This document shows positions 20,593-29,814 of a stretch of DNA of 64,000 nucleotides, one piece after another. Each line of letters begins with the position of its first letter. Position 1 is the first letter of the stretch. The notes below the pieces were generated by a model that saw only the letters and a list, made by a program, of their open reading frames with translations, was not told the origin of the DNA and did no database searches. Made by a program: the position numbers and the translations under genes. The stretch is from positions 2,914,001-2,978,000 of the forward strand of contig NZ_CP102772.1 in NCBI RefSeq assembly GCF_026020075.1, given 5' to 3'. This DNA is from Bosea sp. NBC_00550 (GTDB lineage Bacteria > Pseudomonadota > Alphaproteobacteria > Rhizobiales > Beijerinckiaceae).

Positions 20593-21567
20593 TCAGTAGC
20601 GCTTCACCCGCGAGACCAGCAGTCGCGCGATGACGAGGACGACGAAGGTGACGAAGAACAGGATGCAGCCCAGCGCGATCAGCGAGTTGAGCTGGAGGCC
20701 CATCGCCTCGTTGAACTCGTTGGCGATGCGCGAGGCGATGGTCGAGCCCGGATCGAGGATCGAGCTCGACAGGCGGTTGGCGTTGCCGACGACGAAGGTC
20801 ACCGCCATCGTCTCGCCGAGCGCGCGGCCCAGGCCGAGCATGACCGCGCCGATGATCGAGACGCCGGCCTGCGGCACCAGCACATGGCGCACGACCTCCC
20901 AGGTCGTCGCGCCGATGCCGTAGGCGCTCTCGCGCAGCACGGAGGGGATCTGCTCCAGCATGTCGCGGGTGATCGAGGCGATGAAGGGCACGATCATGAA
21001 GGCCAGGATGATGCCGGCCGTGAAGATGCCGAGGCCCGAGGGCGAGCGCGAGTAGAGCACGGTGCCGACGATCGGGATGCCCTCGACGATGTTCGAGAGC
21101 GGGATCTGCACATAGGCCGCGAAGAGCGGCGCGAAGACGAACAGGCCCCACATGCCGTAGATGATCGAGGGCACGGCGGCGAGCAGCTCGATCGCGGTGG
21201 CGACCGGCCGCTTGAACCAGGGCGGCGCGAGCTGGGTGAGATAGACGGCGATGCCGAGCGAGAGCGGCACGCCGATCAGCAGCGCGATCAGCGCCGTCGA
21301 GAGCGTGCCGACGATCGCCGGCCAGGCGCCGTACTGGTCGTTCTGGGTGTCCCAGACGCTGGAGGTGATGAAGCCGAGGCCGAATTCGCGGAAGGCCGGC
21401 CAGCCGCCGACGACCATCGAGAGCATGATGCCGGCGAGCAGCACCAGGACGAACAGCGCCGCCGCGAAGCTGGCATTGCGGAAGAACAGGTCGAAGCCTG
21501 CCTTCGGCGTCCTGCGGACGATCGGCGCCGCGCCGGGAATGCTCGTCATGTCGGTTGCTGCGGTCAT
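20593..21567 (-). CDS. pstC: Phosphate ABC transporter permease PstC
   Basis: A 324-residue permease with six to seven hydrophobic helices, including [22 protein letters not shown] near the N-terminus. The coupling loop is [25 protein letters not shown]. It pairs with PstA. It is separated from pstS by 228 bases holding a long inverted repeat, which may reduce read-through from the abundant binding-protein mRNA. Confidence 0.95.
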   Translation of the reverse strand: MTAATDMTSIPGAAPIVRRTPKAGFDLFFRNASFAAALFVLVLLAGIMLSMVVGGWPAFREFGLGFITSSVWDTQNDQYGAWPAIVGTLSTALIALLIGVPLSLGIAVYLTQLAPPWFKRPVATAIELLAAVPSIIYGMWGLFVFAPLFAAYVQIPLSNIVEGIPIVGTVLYSRSPSGLGIFTAGIILAFMIVPFIASITRDMLEQIPSVLRESAYGIGATTWEVVRHVLVPQAGVSIIGAVMLGLGRALGETMAVTFVVGNANRLSSSILDPGSTIASRIANEFNEAMGLQLNSLIALGCILFFVTFVVLVIARLLVSRVKRY

Positions 21568-21631
21568 CCGCGGAAGCTCCGGTGTCGTAGCCGAGGTCGT
21601 CTGCGGCCGGTTGCCCGGCGCCGATCAACCT

Positions 21632-21744
21632 CAGCCCTCATCCTGAGGAGCGCTCTGCAGGAGCGCGTCCCGAAGGAGGCTCCCGTGCACTCTGGATCCA
21701 TCCTTCGAGACGCCGCGCACCGCGGCTCCTCAGGATGAGGGCTG
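21632..21744. repeat. Long inverted repeat (CAGCCCTCATCCTGAGGAGC class), pstS-pstC gap
   Basis: Perfect 20-base arms at 21632-21651 and 21725-21744 around about 73 bases that contain further complementary segments. A sister copy lies at 34,261-34,379. This class is distinct from the shorter CCCGGG-type palindromes. Confidence 0.85.
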
Positions 21745-21795
21745 AATGTATCGGCAAGGCGGGAATGTCCCGCCTCGCCTTGTCGGCGGCAGCGA

Positions 21796-22821
21796 TCAGA
21801 AGATCGGCTTGCCGGCGGTATCGGTCACGCCCTTCCAGGCGGCGCGGACCTGGTCCTTCACATTCGCCGGCAGCGCGACGTAGTCGAGTTCGCTCGCCAG
21901 CTTGTCGCCGCTCTTGTAGGTCCAGTCGAAGAACTTCAGCGCGGACTGGACATCTTCCGGCTTCTCCGGCTTGGCATGGACGAGGATGAAGGTCGCCGAG
22001 GTGATCGGCCAGGCTTCCGCGCCCTTCTGATTGTTGAGCGAGATGCCGAAGCCGGGCTGCTCCTGCCAGTTGGCGTTGGCCGCAGCCGCCTGGAACGCCT
22101 TCTCTTCCGGAGCCGGGAAGTTGCCGTCGGCATTCTTCACCAGGGCATGGGCGAGCTTGTTCTGCTTGGCATAGGCGTACTCGACATAGCCGATCGAGTT
22201 CGCGACCTGCTTGACGGAAGCCGAGACGCCTTCATTGCCCTTGCCACCGATGCCGACCGGCCACTGGACCGACTGGTTGGTGCCGATCTTGGACTTCCAG
22301 TCGGGCGAGACCTTGGAGAGGTAGTCGGTGAAGACGAAGGTCGTGCCCGAGCCGTCCGAGCGGTAGACCGGGTTGATGTTGGCGTCCGGCAGGGTCACGC
22401 CGGCATTGAGCGCCACGATCTTCGGGTCGTTCCACTTCTTGATGTCGCCCAGATAGATCTGCGCGATGATCTCGCCCGAGAGCTTGAGCTTGCCCGGCTC
22501 GATGCCGGCGATGTTGACGGCCGGAACGACGCCGCCCATCACGGTCGGGAACTGGATCAGGCCGTCCTTGGTGAGGTCCTCGCCCTTGAGCGGGGCGTCG
22601 GTCGCGCCGAAGGCGACGGTCTTCGCCTTGATCTGGCGGATGCCGCCGCCCGAGCCGATCGACTGGTAGTTCAGGCCGATGCCCGTGTCCTTCTTGTAGG
22701 CCTCGGCCCACTTGGAATAGATCGGGAAGGGGAAGGTCGCGCCGGCGCCGGTAATGTCGGCGGCCTGGGCGGAACCGGCGATCCCGGCGGCGACGGCCGC
22801 GAGAACGAGAATCTTGCGCAT
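21796..22821 (-). CDS. pstS: Phosphate-binding periplasmic protein PstS
   Basis: A 341-residue phosphate-binding protein with a Sec signal peptide (MRKILVLAAVAAGIAGSAQA). Phosphate-contact segments are ITGAGATFPFPIYSKW, YQSIGSGGGIRQI and YRSDGSGTTFVFTDYL. It delivers phosphate to PstC/PstA. The Pho box at 22,877-22,894 lies 56 bases upstream of its start, between phoR and pstS, so the pst genes can be induced apart from phoR. Confidence 0.97.
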   Translation of the reverse strand: MRKILVLAAVAAGIAGSAQAADITGAGATFPFPIYSKWAEAYKKDTGIGLNYQSIGSGGGIRQIKAKTVAFGATDAPLKGEDLTKDGLIQFPTVMGGVVPAVNIAGIEPGKLKLSGEIIAQIYLGDIKKWNDPKIVALNAGVTLPDANINPVYRSDGSGTTFVFTDYLSKVSPDWKSKIGTNQSVQWPVGIGGKGNEGVSASVKQVANSIGYVEYAYAKQNKLAHALVKNADGNFPAPEEKAFQAAAANANWQEQPGFGISLNNQKGAEAWPITSATFILVHAKPEKPEDVQSALKFFDWTYKSGDKLASELDYVALPANVKDQVRAAWKGVTDTAGKPIF

Positions 22822-22876
22822 TGAGATGTCCTCTCTGGGTCGCTGTATGCAGCGGCCCTGTCAGAACACCCTCTAT

Positions 22877-22894
22877 ATGACAGCCAAATGACAT
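22877..22894 (-). promoter_or_regulatory. Pho box upstream of pstS
   Basis: On the minus strand the sequence is ATGTCATTTGGCTGTCAT: two 7-bp direct repeats (6/7 and 7/7 matches to CTGTCAT) at 11-bp spacing, exactly the PhoB-binding layout. Further GTCAT half-sites lie at 22,895-22,927, suggesting more PhoB contacts. Confidence 0.85.
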
Positions 22895-22934
22895 TTCGTC
22901 ATGAAAGCTGTCATGAAAGGCTGACAGCCGGTCT

Positions 22935-23987
22935 CTAGCCGGCCTGCTGAGCGCCGAAGCGGGGCAGGATCGCCTTGAAGGTCGCGCCCTCGCCGGGCTT
23001 GCTCTCGATCGTCAGCCGGCCGCGATGGCGCAGCACGATATGCTTGACGATGGCGAGGCCCAGGCCCGTGCCGCCCGCCTCGCGGCTCGCCGCGGTATCG
23101 ACCCGGTAGAAGCGCTCCGTCAGGCGCGGCAGATGCTCCGGCGCGATGCCGGGGCCGTCGTCGCGGACATGGAAGCTGGCCTCGCCCTCCCCGGCCTCGA
23201 CAGTGATCAGCACCTCGCCGCTCCGCTTGCCGTATTTGATCGCGTTCTCGACGAGGTTCTCCATCAGCCGCAGCAATTCGTCGCGATCGCCGGGAACCTG
23301 GAGCGGCTCGCGCGGCGTGCGCAACATCAGCGTCACCTCGCGCTCGCGCGCCATCAAGGTGAGCGAGTCGACGATCTCGCGCGCGATGCCGGCGAGATCG
23401 ACGGGCGTGTCGGGCGCAACATGGGCGCGCTGCTCGATGCGCGAGAGCGACAGCAGGTCATCGACGAGGCGCGCCATGCGTAGCCCCTGCTCGCGCATGA
23501 TCCCGAGGAAGCGCTCGCGGGCGCGCTCGTCGTTGCGCGCCGGCCCCTGTAGCGTCTCGACGAAGCCGAGCAGCGAAGCGAGCGGCGTGCGCAGCTCGTG
23601 GCTGGCATTGGCGACGAAATCGACGCGCATGCGCTCGATCACCCGCTGCTCGCTGAGGTCCTGGAAGGTCAGCAGCGTCGCGCGCCGGCGCCCGGCGCCC
23701 AGCGCCGCGATATGGATGCGAAAGGCCCGCTCGAACGGCACCCGCTCGACGAGCTCGACGGTCTTGCGGTCCCCCCCGAGCGCGACATGCTCGATCGCGT
23801 CGTTGAGATCGGGGTCGCGCAGCACCAAGGCCAGCAGCTTGCCGATCTCGAGCCCCGGAATGAGCGCGCGCATCGCCGGGCTCAACGCCTGCGCGAAACC
23901 CTGCTCGTCGAGCAGCACGACGGGAGCGCCGAGCGCCTCGATCATGTGCCGCGTCGTCGCGGAGTGGGAAACGGTAATGTCGACCAT
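22935..23987 (-). CDS. phoR: Phosphate regulon sensor kinase PhoR
   Basis: A 350-residue histidine kinase with an N-terminal PAS-like domain (about 10-110), the phospho-acceptor H130 in ANASHELRTPLASLLGF, and an HATPase with N box (ENLVENAIKYG), DDGPGIAPEHLPRLTERFYRVD and GGTGLGLAIVKHI. The position before pstS supports PhoR. I see no transmembrane segment, whereas classical PhoR has N-terminal membrane helices; upstream in-frame sequence does not supply one. It is divergent from ppk2. Confidence 0.92.
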   Translation of the reverse strand: MVDITVSHSATTRHMIEALGAPVVLLDEQGFAQALSPAMRALIPGLEIGKLLALVLRDPDLNDAIEHVALGGDRKTVELVERVPFERAFRIHIAALGAGRRRATLLTFQDLSEQRVIERMRVDFVANASHELRTPLASLLGFVETLQGPARNDERARERFLGIMREQGLRMARLVDDLLSLSRIEQRAHVAPDTPVDLAGIAREIVDSLTLMAREREVTLMLRTPREPLQVPGDRDELLRLMENLVENAIKYGKRSGEVLITVEAGEGEASFHVRDDGPGIAPEHLPRLTERFYRVDTAASREAGGTGLGLAIVKHIVLRHRGRLTIESKPGEGATFKAILPRFGAQQAG

Positions 23988-24106
23988 GGAGCGCCCGAAG
24001 CCTGCCGGCGGCGGCCGGCGCGCCCTTCCTGAGCGGAAGAAGCGGAAGCGTCAATTCCCTTCCGCGCGGCAGCCGGCTAGGCTTTGCGCGAAACAAGGAG
24101 CCGACG

Positions 24107-25060
24107 ATGGCGAAGAAATTCTCCGGTTCAAATGCGAAGAACGCGATCGAATTGCCGTCGGGGAACCAACCGAAGCCGGCGAAGGCCCGCTCGAAGCCCG
24201 CCAAGCTCAAGGACTTCGATATCGAGGCCGATACGCTGCCGGAAGCCATCGTCGATGCCGCCTATCACAGCGGCGACTATCCCTACGGCAAGCGGATGAA
24301 GCGCAAGCGCTACAACCGCGAGCTCGAGCCGCTCCAGATCGAATTGCAGAAGCTGACGCGCTGGGCCGCCAAGCAGGGCGAGCGCATCGTCATCGTCTTC
24401 GAGGGCCGCGACGGCGCCGGCAAGGGCGGCACCATCGCCCGCTTCACCCAGCATCTCAACCCGCGCCAGGCCCGCATCGTCGCGCTGCCGAAACCGTCCG
24501 ATACCGAGAAGGGCCAGTGGTACCTGCAGCGCTACGCTGCCGAGATGCCGACGGCGGGCGAGATCGTGTTCTTCGATCGCTCCTGGTACAACCGCGCCGG
24601 CGTCGAGCGTGTCATGGGCTTCTGCACGCCGGAGGAAACCGAGCATTTCCTGCGCGAGGCGCCGGTCTTCGAGGGCATGCTGGCGCGGGACGGCGTCCGC
24701 CTGATCAAGCTCTTCCTGACCATCGGGCGCGAGATGCAGATCACGCGGCTGCATGCCCGCTGGCACGATCCGCTGAAGCGCTGGAAACTGTCACCGATCG
24801 ACTTCGAAGCCCTGCCGCGCTTCGACGATTATTCCCGCGCCTTCGACGAGATGCTCGGCCGGACCTCGACCGAAAGCGCGCCCTGGCATGTCGTGCGCAG
24901 CAACGACAAGCTGCGCGCCCGCCTCAACGCCATCCGCCACGTGCTGAAGGCGATCCCCTACAAGGACAAGGACGAGGCGGCGATCGGCACGCTCGACGAG
25001 GAGATCGTCATCCCCGTCGACCGCTATCTCGACCATGGCGGCGAGCCGGAGGGCCGATAG
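24107..25060 (+). CDS. ppk2: Polyphosphate kinase 2 family protein
   Basis: A 317-residue PPK2 enzyme that phosphorylates nucleoside diphosphates with polyphosphate, or the reverse. Walker A is EGRDGAGKGGTIARF, the lid/Walker B region is FFDRSWYNRAGVERVMGF, and RPPK-like motifs (MQITRLHARWHDPLKRWKLSPID) complete the fold. The N-terminal 40 residues are basic and low-complexity. The start follows AAGGAG. It is divergent from phoR, so phosphate sensing and polyphosphate metabolism are neighbours, but I found no Pho box in the 119-base gap. Confidence 0.93.
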   Translation: MAKKFSGSNAKNAIELPSGNQPKPAKARSKPAKLKDFDIEADTLPEAIVDAAYHSGDYPYGKRMKRKRYNRELEPLQIELQKLTRWAAKQGERIVIVFEGRDGAGKGGTIARFTQHLNPRQARIVALPKPSDTEKGQWYLQRYAAEMPTAGEIVFFDRSWYNRAGVERVMGFCTPEETEHFLREAPVFEGMLARDGVRLIKLFLTIGREMQITRLHARWHDPLKRWKLSPIDFEALPRFDDYSRAFDEMLGRTSTESAPWHVVRSNDKLRARLNAIRHVLKAIPYKDKDEAAIGTLDEEIVIPVDRYLDHGGEPEGR

Positions 25061-25076
25061 CGCTCCAGCGGCCGCG

Positions 25077-26363
25077 TCACGGCCCCATCACGTGGTTCGG
25101 CAGCCAGGTCGTCAATGGCGGCCAGAGCGTGATCATGGCCAGCACCACCAGCAGCGGCACGAGCCAAGGCAGTATCGCCTTCGACATCGTCTCGAAGGAG
25201 ACGTTCGCGATCCGCGTCACCACGAAGAGCACGACGCCGATCGGCGGGTGGATCGTCCCCAGGATCAGGTTCAGGATCATGATGATGCCGAACTGCACGG
25301 GGTCGATGCCGAAGCTGTGGGCGGCTGGCACCAGGATCGGGATCAGGATCAGGAGCGCCGCCAGCGCCTCCATGAAGCAGCCGACGACGAGCAGGATGAG
25401 GTTGCAGACCAGCAGGAAGACCAGCGGGTCCTTGATCGTGTCGACGATCAGCGGGGTCAGCGTCTGCGGCACGCGCGAGATCGACATGCACCAGCCGAGC
25501 GCGCCCGCCGCCATGACCAGCACCGTGACGAGGCCGGTGGTCTCGACGGTCTCGATCAGGATCGGCCAGATCTGCTTCACCTCCAGCGTGCGGTAGACGA
25601 AGAAGCCGAGGAAGAGCGCGTAGAGGCAGGCGACCGCCGCGGCTTCCGTCGGAGTGAAGATGCCGGTGAACATGCCGCCGAGGATCAGCGGCGGCGTCAT
25701 CAGCGCGAAGAAGCCGCTGAGGAAGGTCCGGCCGATCTCGCGGAAGCCCTTGAACTTCTCCTTCCGGAAGCCCTGGCGCTTGGCGATGATCGCGACCATC
25801 ACCATCAGCGACAGCCCCATCAGGATGCCGGGAATGACGCCGCCGATGAACAGCCGCCCGATCGAGACATCGGCCGTGACGCCGTAGATCACCATCGGCA
25901 GCGAGGGCGGGATGATCGGGCCGATCGTCGCGGCCGCCGCGGTGATCGAGGCCGCCGTCTCCGGCCGGTAGCCGGCCTTGCGCATGGCGCGGATCTCGAT
26001 CGCGCCCGAGCCCGCCGCATCCGCCACCGCCGAGCCGACCATGCCGGCGAAGATCATGCTGGTCAGGATCGAGGCATGGGCATAGCCGCCGCGCAGCCAG
26101 CCGAGCACTGCCGTGGCGAAGGCGACGATGCGGTCGGTGATGCGCGCCGCGCCCAGGATGTTGCCCATCAGGATGAAGAGCGGCGCGGCGACGATCGGGA
26201 AGGAGTTCATCGCCTGCGCCATCTTCTGCGGCACGATCGAGGCGGAGAAATCGCCGATCAGCACGAAGGCGAAGGCGGCCAGCCCCATCGAGGCGAAGAG
26301 CGGGAAGCCCGCCAGGATCGAGAGCAGCCAGACCCCGGAGATCTGGAAGATCAGCGTGCTCAC
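25077..26363 (-). CDS. TRAP transporter large permease (DctM)
   Basis: A 428-residue TRAP large membrane subunit with about 12 hydrophobic helices. Family features include IVAAPLFILMGNILGAARITDRI, the GSAVADAAGSGAIEIRAM region and PPIGVVLFVVTRIANV. It couples ion flow to organic-acid or sugar-acid uptake. Its start overlaps the small permease stop by four bases. It is the last gene of the GntR-DctPQM group. Confidence 0.95.
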   Translation of the reverse strand: MSTLIFQISGVWLLSILAGFPLFASMGLAAFAFVLIGDFSASIVPQKMAQAMNSFPIVAAPLFILMGNILGAARITDRIVAFATAVLGWLRGGYAHASILTSMIFAGMVGSAVADAAGSGAIEIRAMRKAGYRPETAASITAAAATIGPIIPPSLPMVIYGVTADVSIGRLFIGGVIPGILMGLSLMVMVAIIAKRQGFRKEKFKGFREIGRTFLSGFFALMTPPLILGGMFTGIFTPTEAAAVACLYALFLGFFVYRTLEVKQIWPILIETVETTGLVTVLVMAAGALGWCMSISRVPQTLTPLIVDTIKDPLVFLLVCNLILLVVGCFMEALAALLILIPILVPAAHSFGIDPVQFGIIMILNLILGTIHPPIGVVLFVVTRIANVSFETMSKAILPWLVPLLVVLAMITLWPPLTTWLPNHVMGP

Positions 26364-26875
26364 TCGACCGCCTCCTGCATCGTCGGCACGACCGGCGCGA
26401 TGGGCGGCGCGTTCCAGTTGCGCAGATTGTCGACGAGATCAGCCACGCCCTGCAGCGCGGTTACGACGCCGGCCAGCAGCATGGGCACATAGAGCACTCC
26501 CATCGACAGCGGCACCGTCGTCGCCTCGAGGTCGTAATTCGCATGGACCAGATGGACGCTGTACCAGGTCACCAGCAGGCCGAAGACGATCATCGCCAGC
26601 TGCATCACGGTCTCGGCCGCCCGCCAGCCATGCTGCGGCAGGAGATTGTGGAAGAAGCGGATGCGGATATGGGCGCGCCGCCGGCTCGCCAGGACCCAGC
26701 CCGCGACGGCGACCCACAGCATCAGGAAGCGCGAGACCTCGTCGGTCCAGATCAGCGGGTCACCCAGCGCCCGCGTCACGATGCCCAGCGTCACGGTGAC
26801 GAGCAGCGCGACGAGAAGGATCGCCGCGATCACCTCCATCAGGCGGTCGAATATTGCGCGTACCAATACGGCCAT
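26360..26875 (-). CDS. TRAP transporter small permease (DctQ)
   Basis: A 171-residue DctQ-type subunit with four hydrophobic helices (LMEVIAAILLVALLVTVTLGIVTRAL first) and the conserved WTDEVSRFLMLWVAVAG. It acts together with the DctM subunit, whose gene overlaps it by four bases. A 211-base gap with a composite palindrome separates it from the binding-protein gene. Confidence 0.93.
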   Translation of the reverse strand: MAVLVRAIFDRLMEVIAAILLVALLVTVTLGIVTRALGDPLIWTDEVSRFLMLWVAVAGWVLASRRRAHIRIRFFHNLLPQHGWRAAETVMQLAMIVFGLLVTWYSVHLVHANYDLEATTVPLSMGVLYVPMLLAGVVTALQGVADLVDNLRNWNAPPIAPVVPTMQEAVE

Positions 26876-26910
26876 CGGGATATCTCTCAGCCTCGGCTCG
26901 GAACCACGCG

Positions 26911-27058
26911 GTCATTCCGGGGCAGGCCAGCGGCCTGAGCCCGGAACCCAGAACCACGACGACGACCCCAAAAAGACGAAGCGAACGTCCCGCTCTTCCC
27001 GGGTGAAATCGGCGGCTATGGATTCCGGGTTCGCTGCTGCGCAGCGCCCCGGAATGAC
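26911..27058. repeat. REP-like composite inverted repeat, dctP-dctQ gap
   Basis: Arms GTCATTCCGGGGC (26911-26923) and GCCCCGGAATGAC (27046-27058). Same class as 9147-9297 and 52993-53142, with the same inner GAGCCCGGAACCCAGAACC motif. Confidence 0.8.
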
Positions 27059-27086
27059 GGCGGAACGATCTTTACGGACGACCGAC

Positions 27087-28079
27087 TCAAAGCGCCTGGA
27101 TGCGGTCCCAGAGCCCCTTGCCCCATTTACTCTCGAACTTGGCCGGCACGCTCGCCAGAACCGGCTTGCGGAAGGCCTCGTTGTCGGGCTTGACCACCGT
27201 CATGCCGCCCTTGGCCAGCGTGTCGGCGAGGCCCTTTTCCTGCTCCAGGATCTCGTTGTCCTGCCAGGTGGCGGCCTTGTCGACGGCCGCGACGATGACG
27301 TCGCGATCGACCTGGGGGATCTTCTGCCAGGCGCTTTCGTTCACGATCACCAGCCGCGGCGTGATGATGTGCGCGGTCAGCACGAGGTATTTCTGGACCT
27401 CGCCGAGCTTGGCGGAAGCGATCGTCGGCAGCGGATTCTCCTGGCCGTCGACCGCCCCTTGCGACAGGGCGAGATAGAGCTCGGAAAAGTTCAGCGGCGT
27501 CGGCCGCGCGCCCCAGGCCTCGGCCATGGCGCGGAAGGTGTCGACCTCCGGCACGCGCAGCTTGAAGCCCTTCATGTCCTCGACGGAGTTGATCGCCTTC
27601 TTGCCGCTGGTGAGGTGGCGCACGCCGTAATAGTTGACGCCGATCATGCGCATGCCGCGCTTCTCGACCAGCGCCTTGTTGAGCTCGTCGATCAGCGGGG
27701 ATTTCAGCGCCCGCGTCATATGCGCCGAATCCTTCCAGATATAGGGCGCCTCGATGATCGAGAGCTGCGGCACGAACTGGCCGAGCTGCGCCGCGCCTTC
27801 CGTGACCATGGTCAGCGCGCCCGATGCCACCGACTCGACCATGTCGCGCGAGGAGCCGAGCTGCCCGTTCGGGAAGGACTGGATCTCGACGCGCCCGCCG
27901 GTCTTCTCCTTGATCTCGGCGCCGGCCTTCACCGCGCTCTGCGGCGAGGGATGGCTCGCCGGCTGGCCGTCGGCCCAGCGCAGCACCAGCTGTTGCGCGC
28001 GCAGGATGTTGGGCGCGGCGATCGCTGCCGCCCCTGCCGCCGTGGCGGCCAGAAAATCGCGCCTCGTCTGCCTCTTCAT
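27087..28079 (-). CDS. TRAP transporter solute-binding protein (DctP)
   Basis: A 330-residue DctP-family periplasmic protein. The N-terminus KRQTRRDFLAATAAGAAAIAAP is a twin-arginine (Tat) signal. Ligand-domain segments are ADGQPASHPS, GSSRDMVESVASGALTM and the conserved RVPEVDTFRAMAEAWGARPTPLNFSELYLALSQGAVDGQENP, whose arginine normally binds a carboxylate. The ligand is probably a sugar acid, judging from the aldolase and lactonase nearby, but this is inference. Confidence 0.94.
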   Translation of the reverse strand: MKRQTRRDFLAATAAGAAAIAAPNILRAQQLVLRWADGQPASHPSPQSAVKAGAEIKEKTGGRVEIQSFPNGQLGSSRDMVESVASGALTMVTEGAAQLGQFVPQLSIIEAPYIWKDSAHMTRALKSPLIDELNKALVEKRGMRMIGVNYYGVRHLTSGKKAINSVEDMKGFKLRVPEVDTFRAMAEAWGARPTPLNFSELYLALSQGAVDGQENPLPTIASAKLGEVQKYLVLTAHIITPRLVIVNESAWQKIPQVDRDVIVAAVDKAATWQDNEILEQEKGLADTLAKGGMTVVKPDNEAFRKPVLASVPAKFESKWGKGLWDRIQAL

Positions 28080-28131
28080 CGCTGTTCCCTCCGGGAGCGG
28101 CCGGTTCTCCGGCTCGTGGTGGTTGCGGATG

Positions 28132-28809
28132 TCAGTACTGCATCGCCCGTGTCCTGGCGTTGCCGATATGGGCGGCCATCGCCTCGGCCGCGCGCTCGGG
28201 ATCGCGCGTCTCGACCGCCGCGATGATCGCGAGATGGTCCTGCATCACCGGCACGATGATGCTGTTGTGGATGCGCGTCTCGTATTGCCGGATCAGGCGG
28301 ATCTTGAGCCAGGTCACGCGGAAGGCCTGGCTGACGATGTCGTTGTCGAGGTGATCGATGATCGCCTCGTGCATCAGCCGGTCGATGTCCTCGGCGTCCT
28401 CGATCAGGCGCTCGTCGCCGCCCGCTTCGGCGCGGGCGACGATCGCCTCGTGCCGCACCCGCTGCTCGGCGATCTCCTCATCCGTGGCGTTGCGCGCATA
28501 GAGCGCCGTCGCCTCCTTCTCGAGGAAGAGCCGGAACTGGAAGGCGTTGCGGATCAGGTTGAGGTCGACATGGGCAACCTGCATGCCGCGCTGCGGCACG
28601 GTCTTGATCAGCCCCTCTGCCTCCAGTCGCGGGATCAGCTCGCGGATCGCGCCGAGCGGAAAGCCGGTCATCGCGACGAGCTCGCGCTGGGTCACGAACT
28701 GGCCGGGCTTGATCTCGCGCGCCAGCAGCCGCTCGGTGAAGGAGGCATAGGCGCGCTCCCTCAGCTTCAGCGGTTCGCCTTCGCGCGGTTCCTGCTCCGG
28801 CTGGTTCAC
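28132..28809 (-). CDS. GntR family transcriptional regulator (FCD/FadR-type)
   Basis: A 225-residue regulator. The GTG start at 28809 is preferred because GAGGGAGG lies six to eight bases upstream. The N-terminal winged helix covers residues about 15-75 (YASFTERLLAREIKPGQFVTQRELVAMTGFPLGAIRELIPRLEAEGLI), followed by an all-helical FCD effector domain with metal-type histidines (RLMHEAIIDH). It lies between the aldolase and TRAP genes and probably controls this sugar-acid locus through the CTAACATGT sites at 29,760 and 33,305. Confidence 0.92.
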   Translation of the reverse strand: MNQPEQEPREGEPLKLRERAYASFTERLLAREIKPGQFVTQRELVAMTGFPLGAIRELIPRLEAEGLIKTVPQRGMQVAHVDLNLIRNAFQFRLFLEKEATALYARNATDEEIAEQRVRHEAIVARAEAGGDERLIEDAEDIDRLMHEAIIDHLDNDIVSQAFRVTWLKIRLIRQYETRIHNSIIVPVMQDHLAIIAAVETRDPERAAEAMAAHIGNARTRAMQY

Positions 28810-28834
28810 GTTTTCCTCCCTCAGGCCGCCTCCT

Positions 28835-29731
28835 TCAGGCGGCTTTCGCCTGCGAGATCGAATCGAAGGCGGCGAAGAGCCGCTTGCGGGTCGCCTCGTC
28901 CAGCGCCTCCAGCGGCGGGCGCATCGCGCCATAGCCGGGATCGCCATGGATATGGCCGGTCAAAGCCTTCACCGCCGCCAGCACCGGGTGCGAGCAGATC
29001 TCGTCGACCAGCGCGTTCACCACCGGGCTGTCCTTGCCCTCGTAGACCATCGGGCGCAGCAGGCCCGGCACCAGATTGGCGAGGCCGCAGATCGTGCCCT
29101 CAGCACCATTGCGCACCGCCTTGGCAAGCTGGCGCTCGTCCCCGACCAGGATGGCGAGCTCGCCATGCGCCTTCAGCAGCGCCTCGGTATTGGCATAGCT
29201 GCCCGAGGAATCCTTGACGCCGATGACGAGCCCGGGGAACGTCGTCTTGAGGCGCTGCACCAGCCCGACACTGATATCGACCGCCGTCACCGAAGGAATG
29301 TGGTAGAGGATGACGTTGCGGGCCGAGCCTCCCAGTTTCTCGAAGAACTGCGAGAACCAGACATAGAGCCCCTCGTCGCTGACGCCCTTGAAGTAGAACG
29401 GCGGCGCGACCAGCAGGCCCTTCGCCCCGGCATCCAGCGCCAGCCCGGCCTGCTCAACCGCCTCATGCATGGAGGCCGCCGCGATGCCGGCATAGATCTG
29501 CCGGGCAGGATCGATACCCGCCCCGATCAGCGCGCCCATCATAGCCGTCCGCGCGGGCAGGCCGAGCGCCGCGCCCTCGCCCGTCGTGCCGAACAGCGTG
29601 ACCGAGTCGCAGCCCTGGGAAAGCACGTGCCGTGCATGCTTGACGAGACGCGGCAGGTCGACGCCGCCACCCTCCCGCATCGGGGTGGTGATCGCGCAGG
29701 AAAGGCCGAAGCGGTTCTTGTCGGTGGCCAT
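28835..29731 (-). CDS. DapA-family aldolase (dihydrodipicolinate synthase-like)
   Basis: A 298-residue class I aldolase of the DHDPS/N-acetylneuraminate lyase family. It has LFGTTGEGAALG, the proton-relay tyrosine in ILYHIPS and the Schiff-base lysine in VIGVKDSSGS. Context with a TRAP transporter, lactonase and FucU suggests cleavage of a 2-keto-3-deoxy sugar acid rather than lysine biosynthesis. An operator-like site begins 29 bases upstream of its start. Exact substrate unknown. Confidence 0.9.
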   Translation of the reverse strand: MATDKNRFGLSCAITTPMREGGGVDLPRLVKHARHVLSQGCDSVTLFGTTGEGAALGLPARTAMMGALIGAGIDPARQIYAGIAAASMHEAVEQAGLALDAGAKGLLVAPPFYFKGVSDEGLYVWFSQFFEKLGGSARNVILYHIPSVTAVDISVGLVQRLKTTFPGLVIGVKDSSGSYANTEALLKAHGELAILVGDERQLAKAVRNGAEGTICGLANLVPGLLRPMVYEGKDSPVVNALVDEICSHPVLAAVKALTGHIHGDPGYGAMRPPLEALDEATRKRLFAAFDSISQAKAA

Positions 29732-29759
29732 TTGAGGGAGCTTTCAGGTCTGAACGGTG

Positions 29760-29773
29760 ACTGACATGTTAGT
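29760..29773 (-). promoter_or_regulatory. Candidate GntR operator upstream of the aldolase gene
   Basis: Minus-strand sequence ACTAACATGTCAGT, a near-palindrome. It shares CTAACATGT with the site at 33,305-33,318. It lies 29 bases upstream of the aldolase start and near the GntR gene. Confidence 0.5.
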
Positions 29774-29814
29774 ATGAAGACAGAGGTGCTCGCAAGCGCT
29801 CGCCAGCGGTTTCG

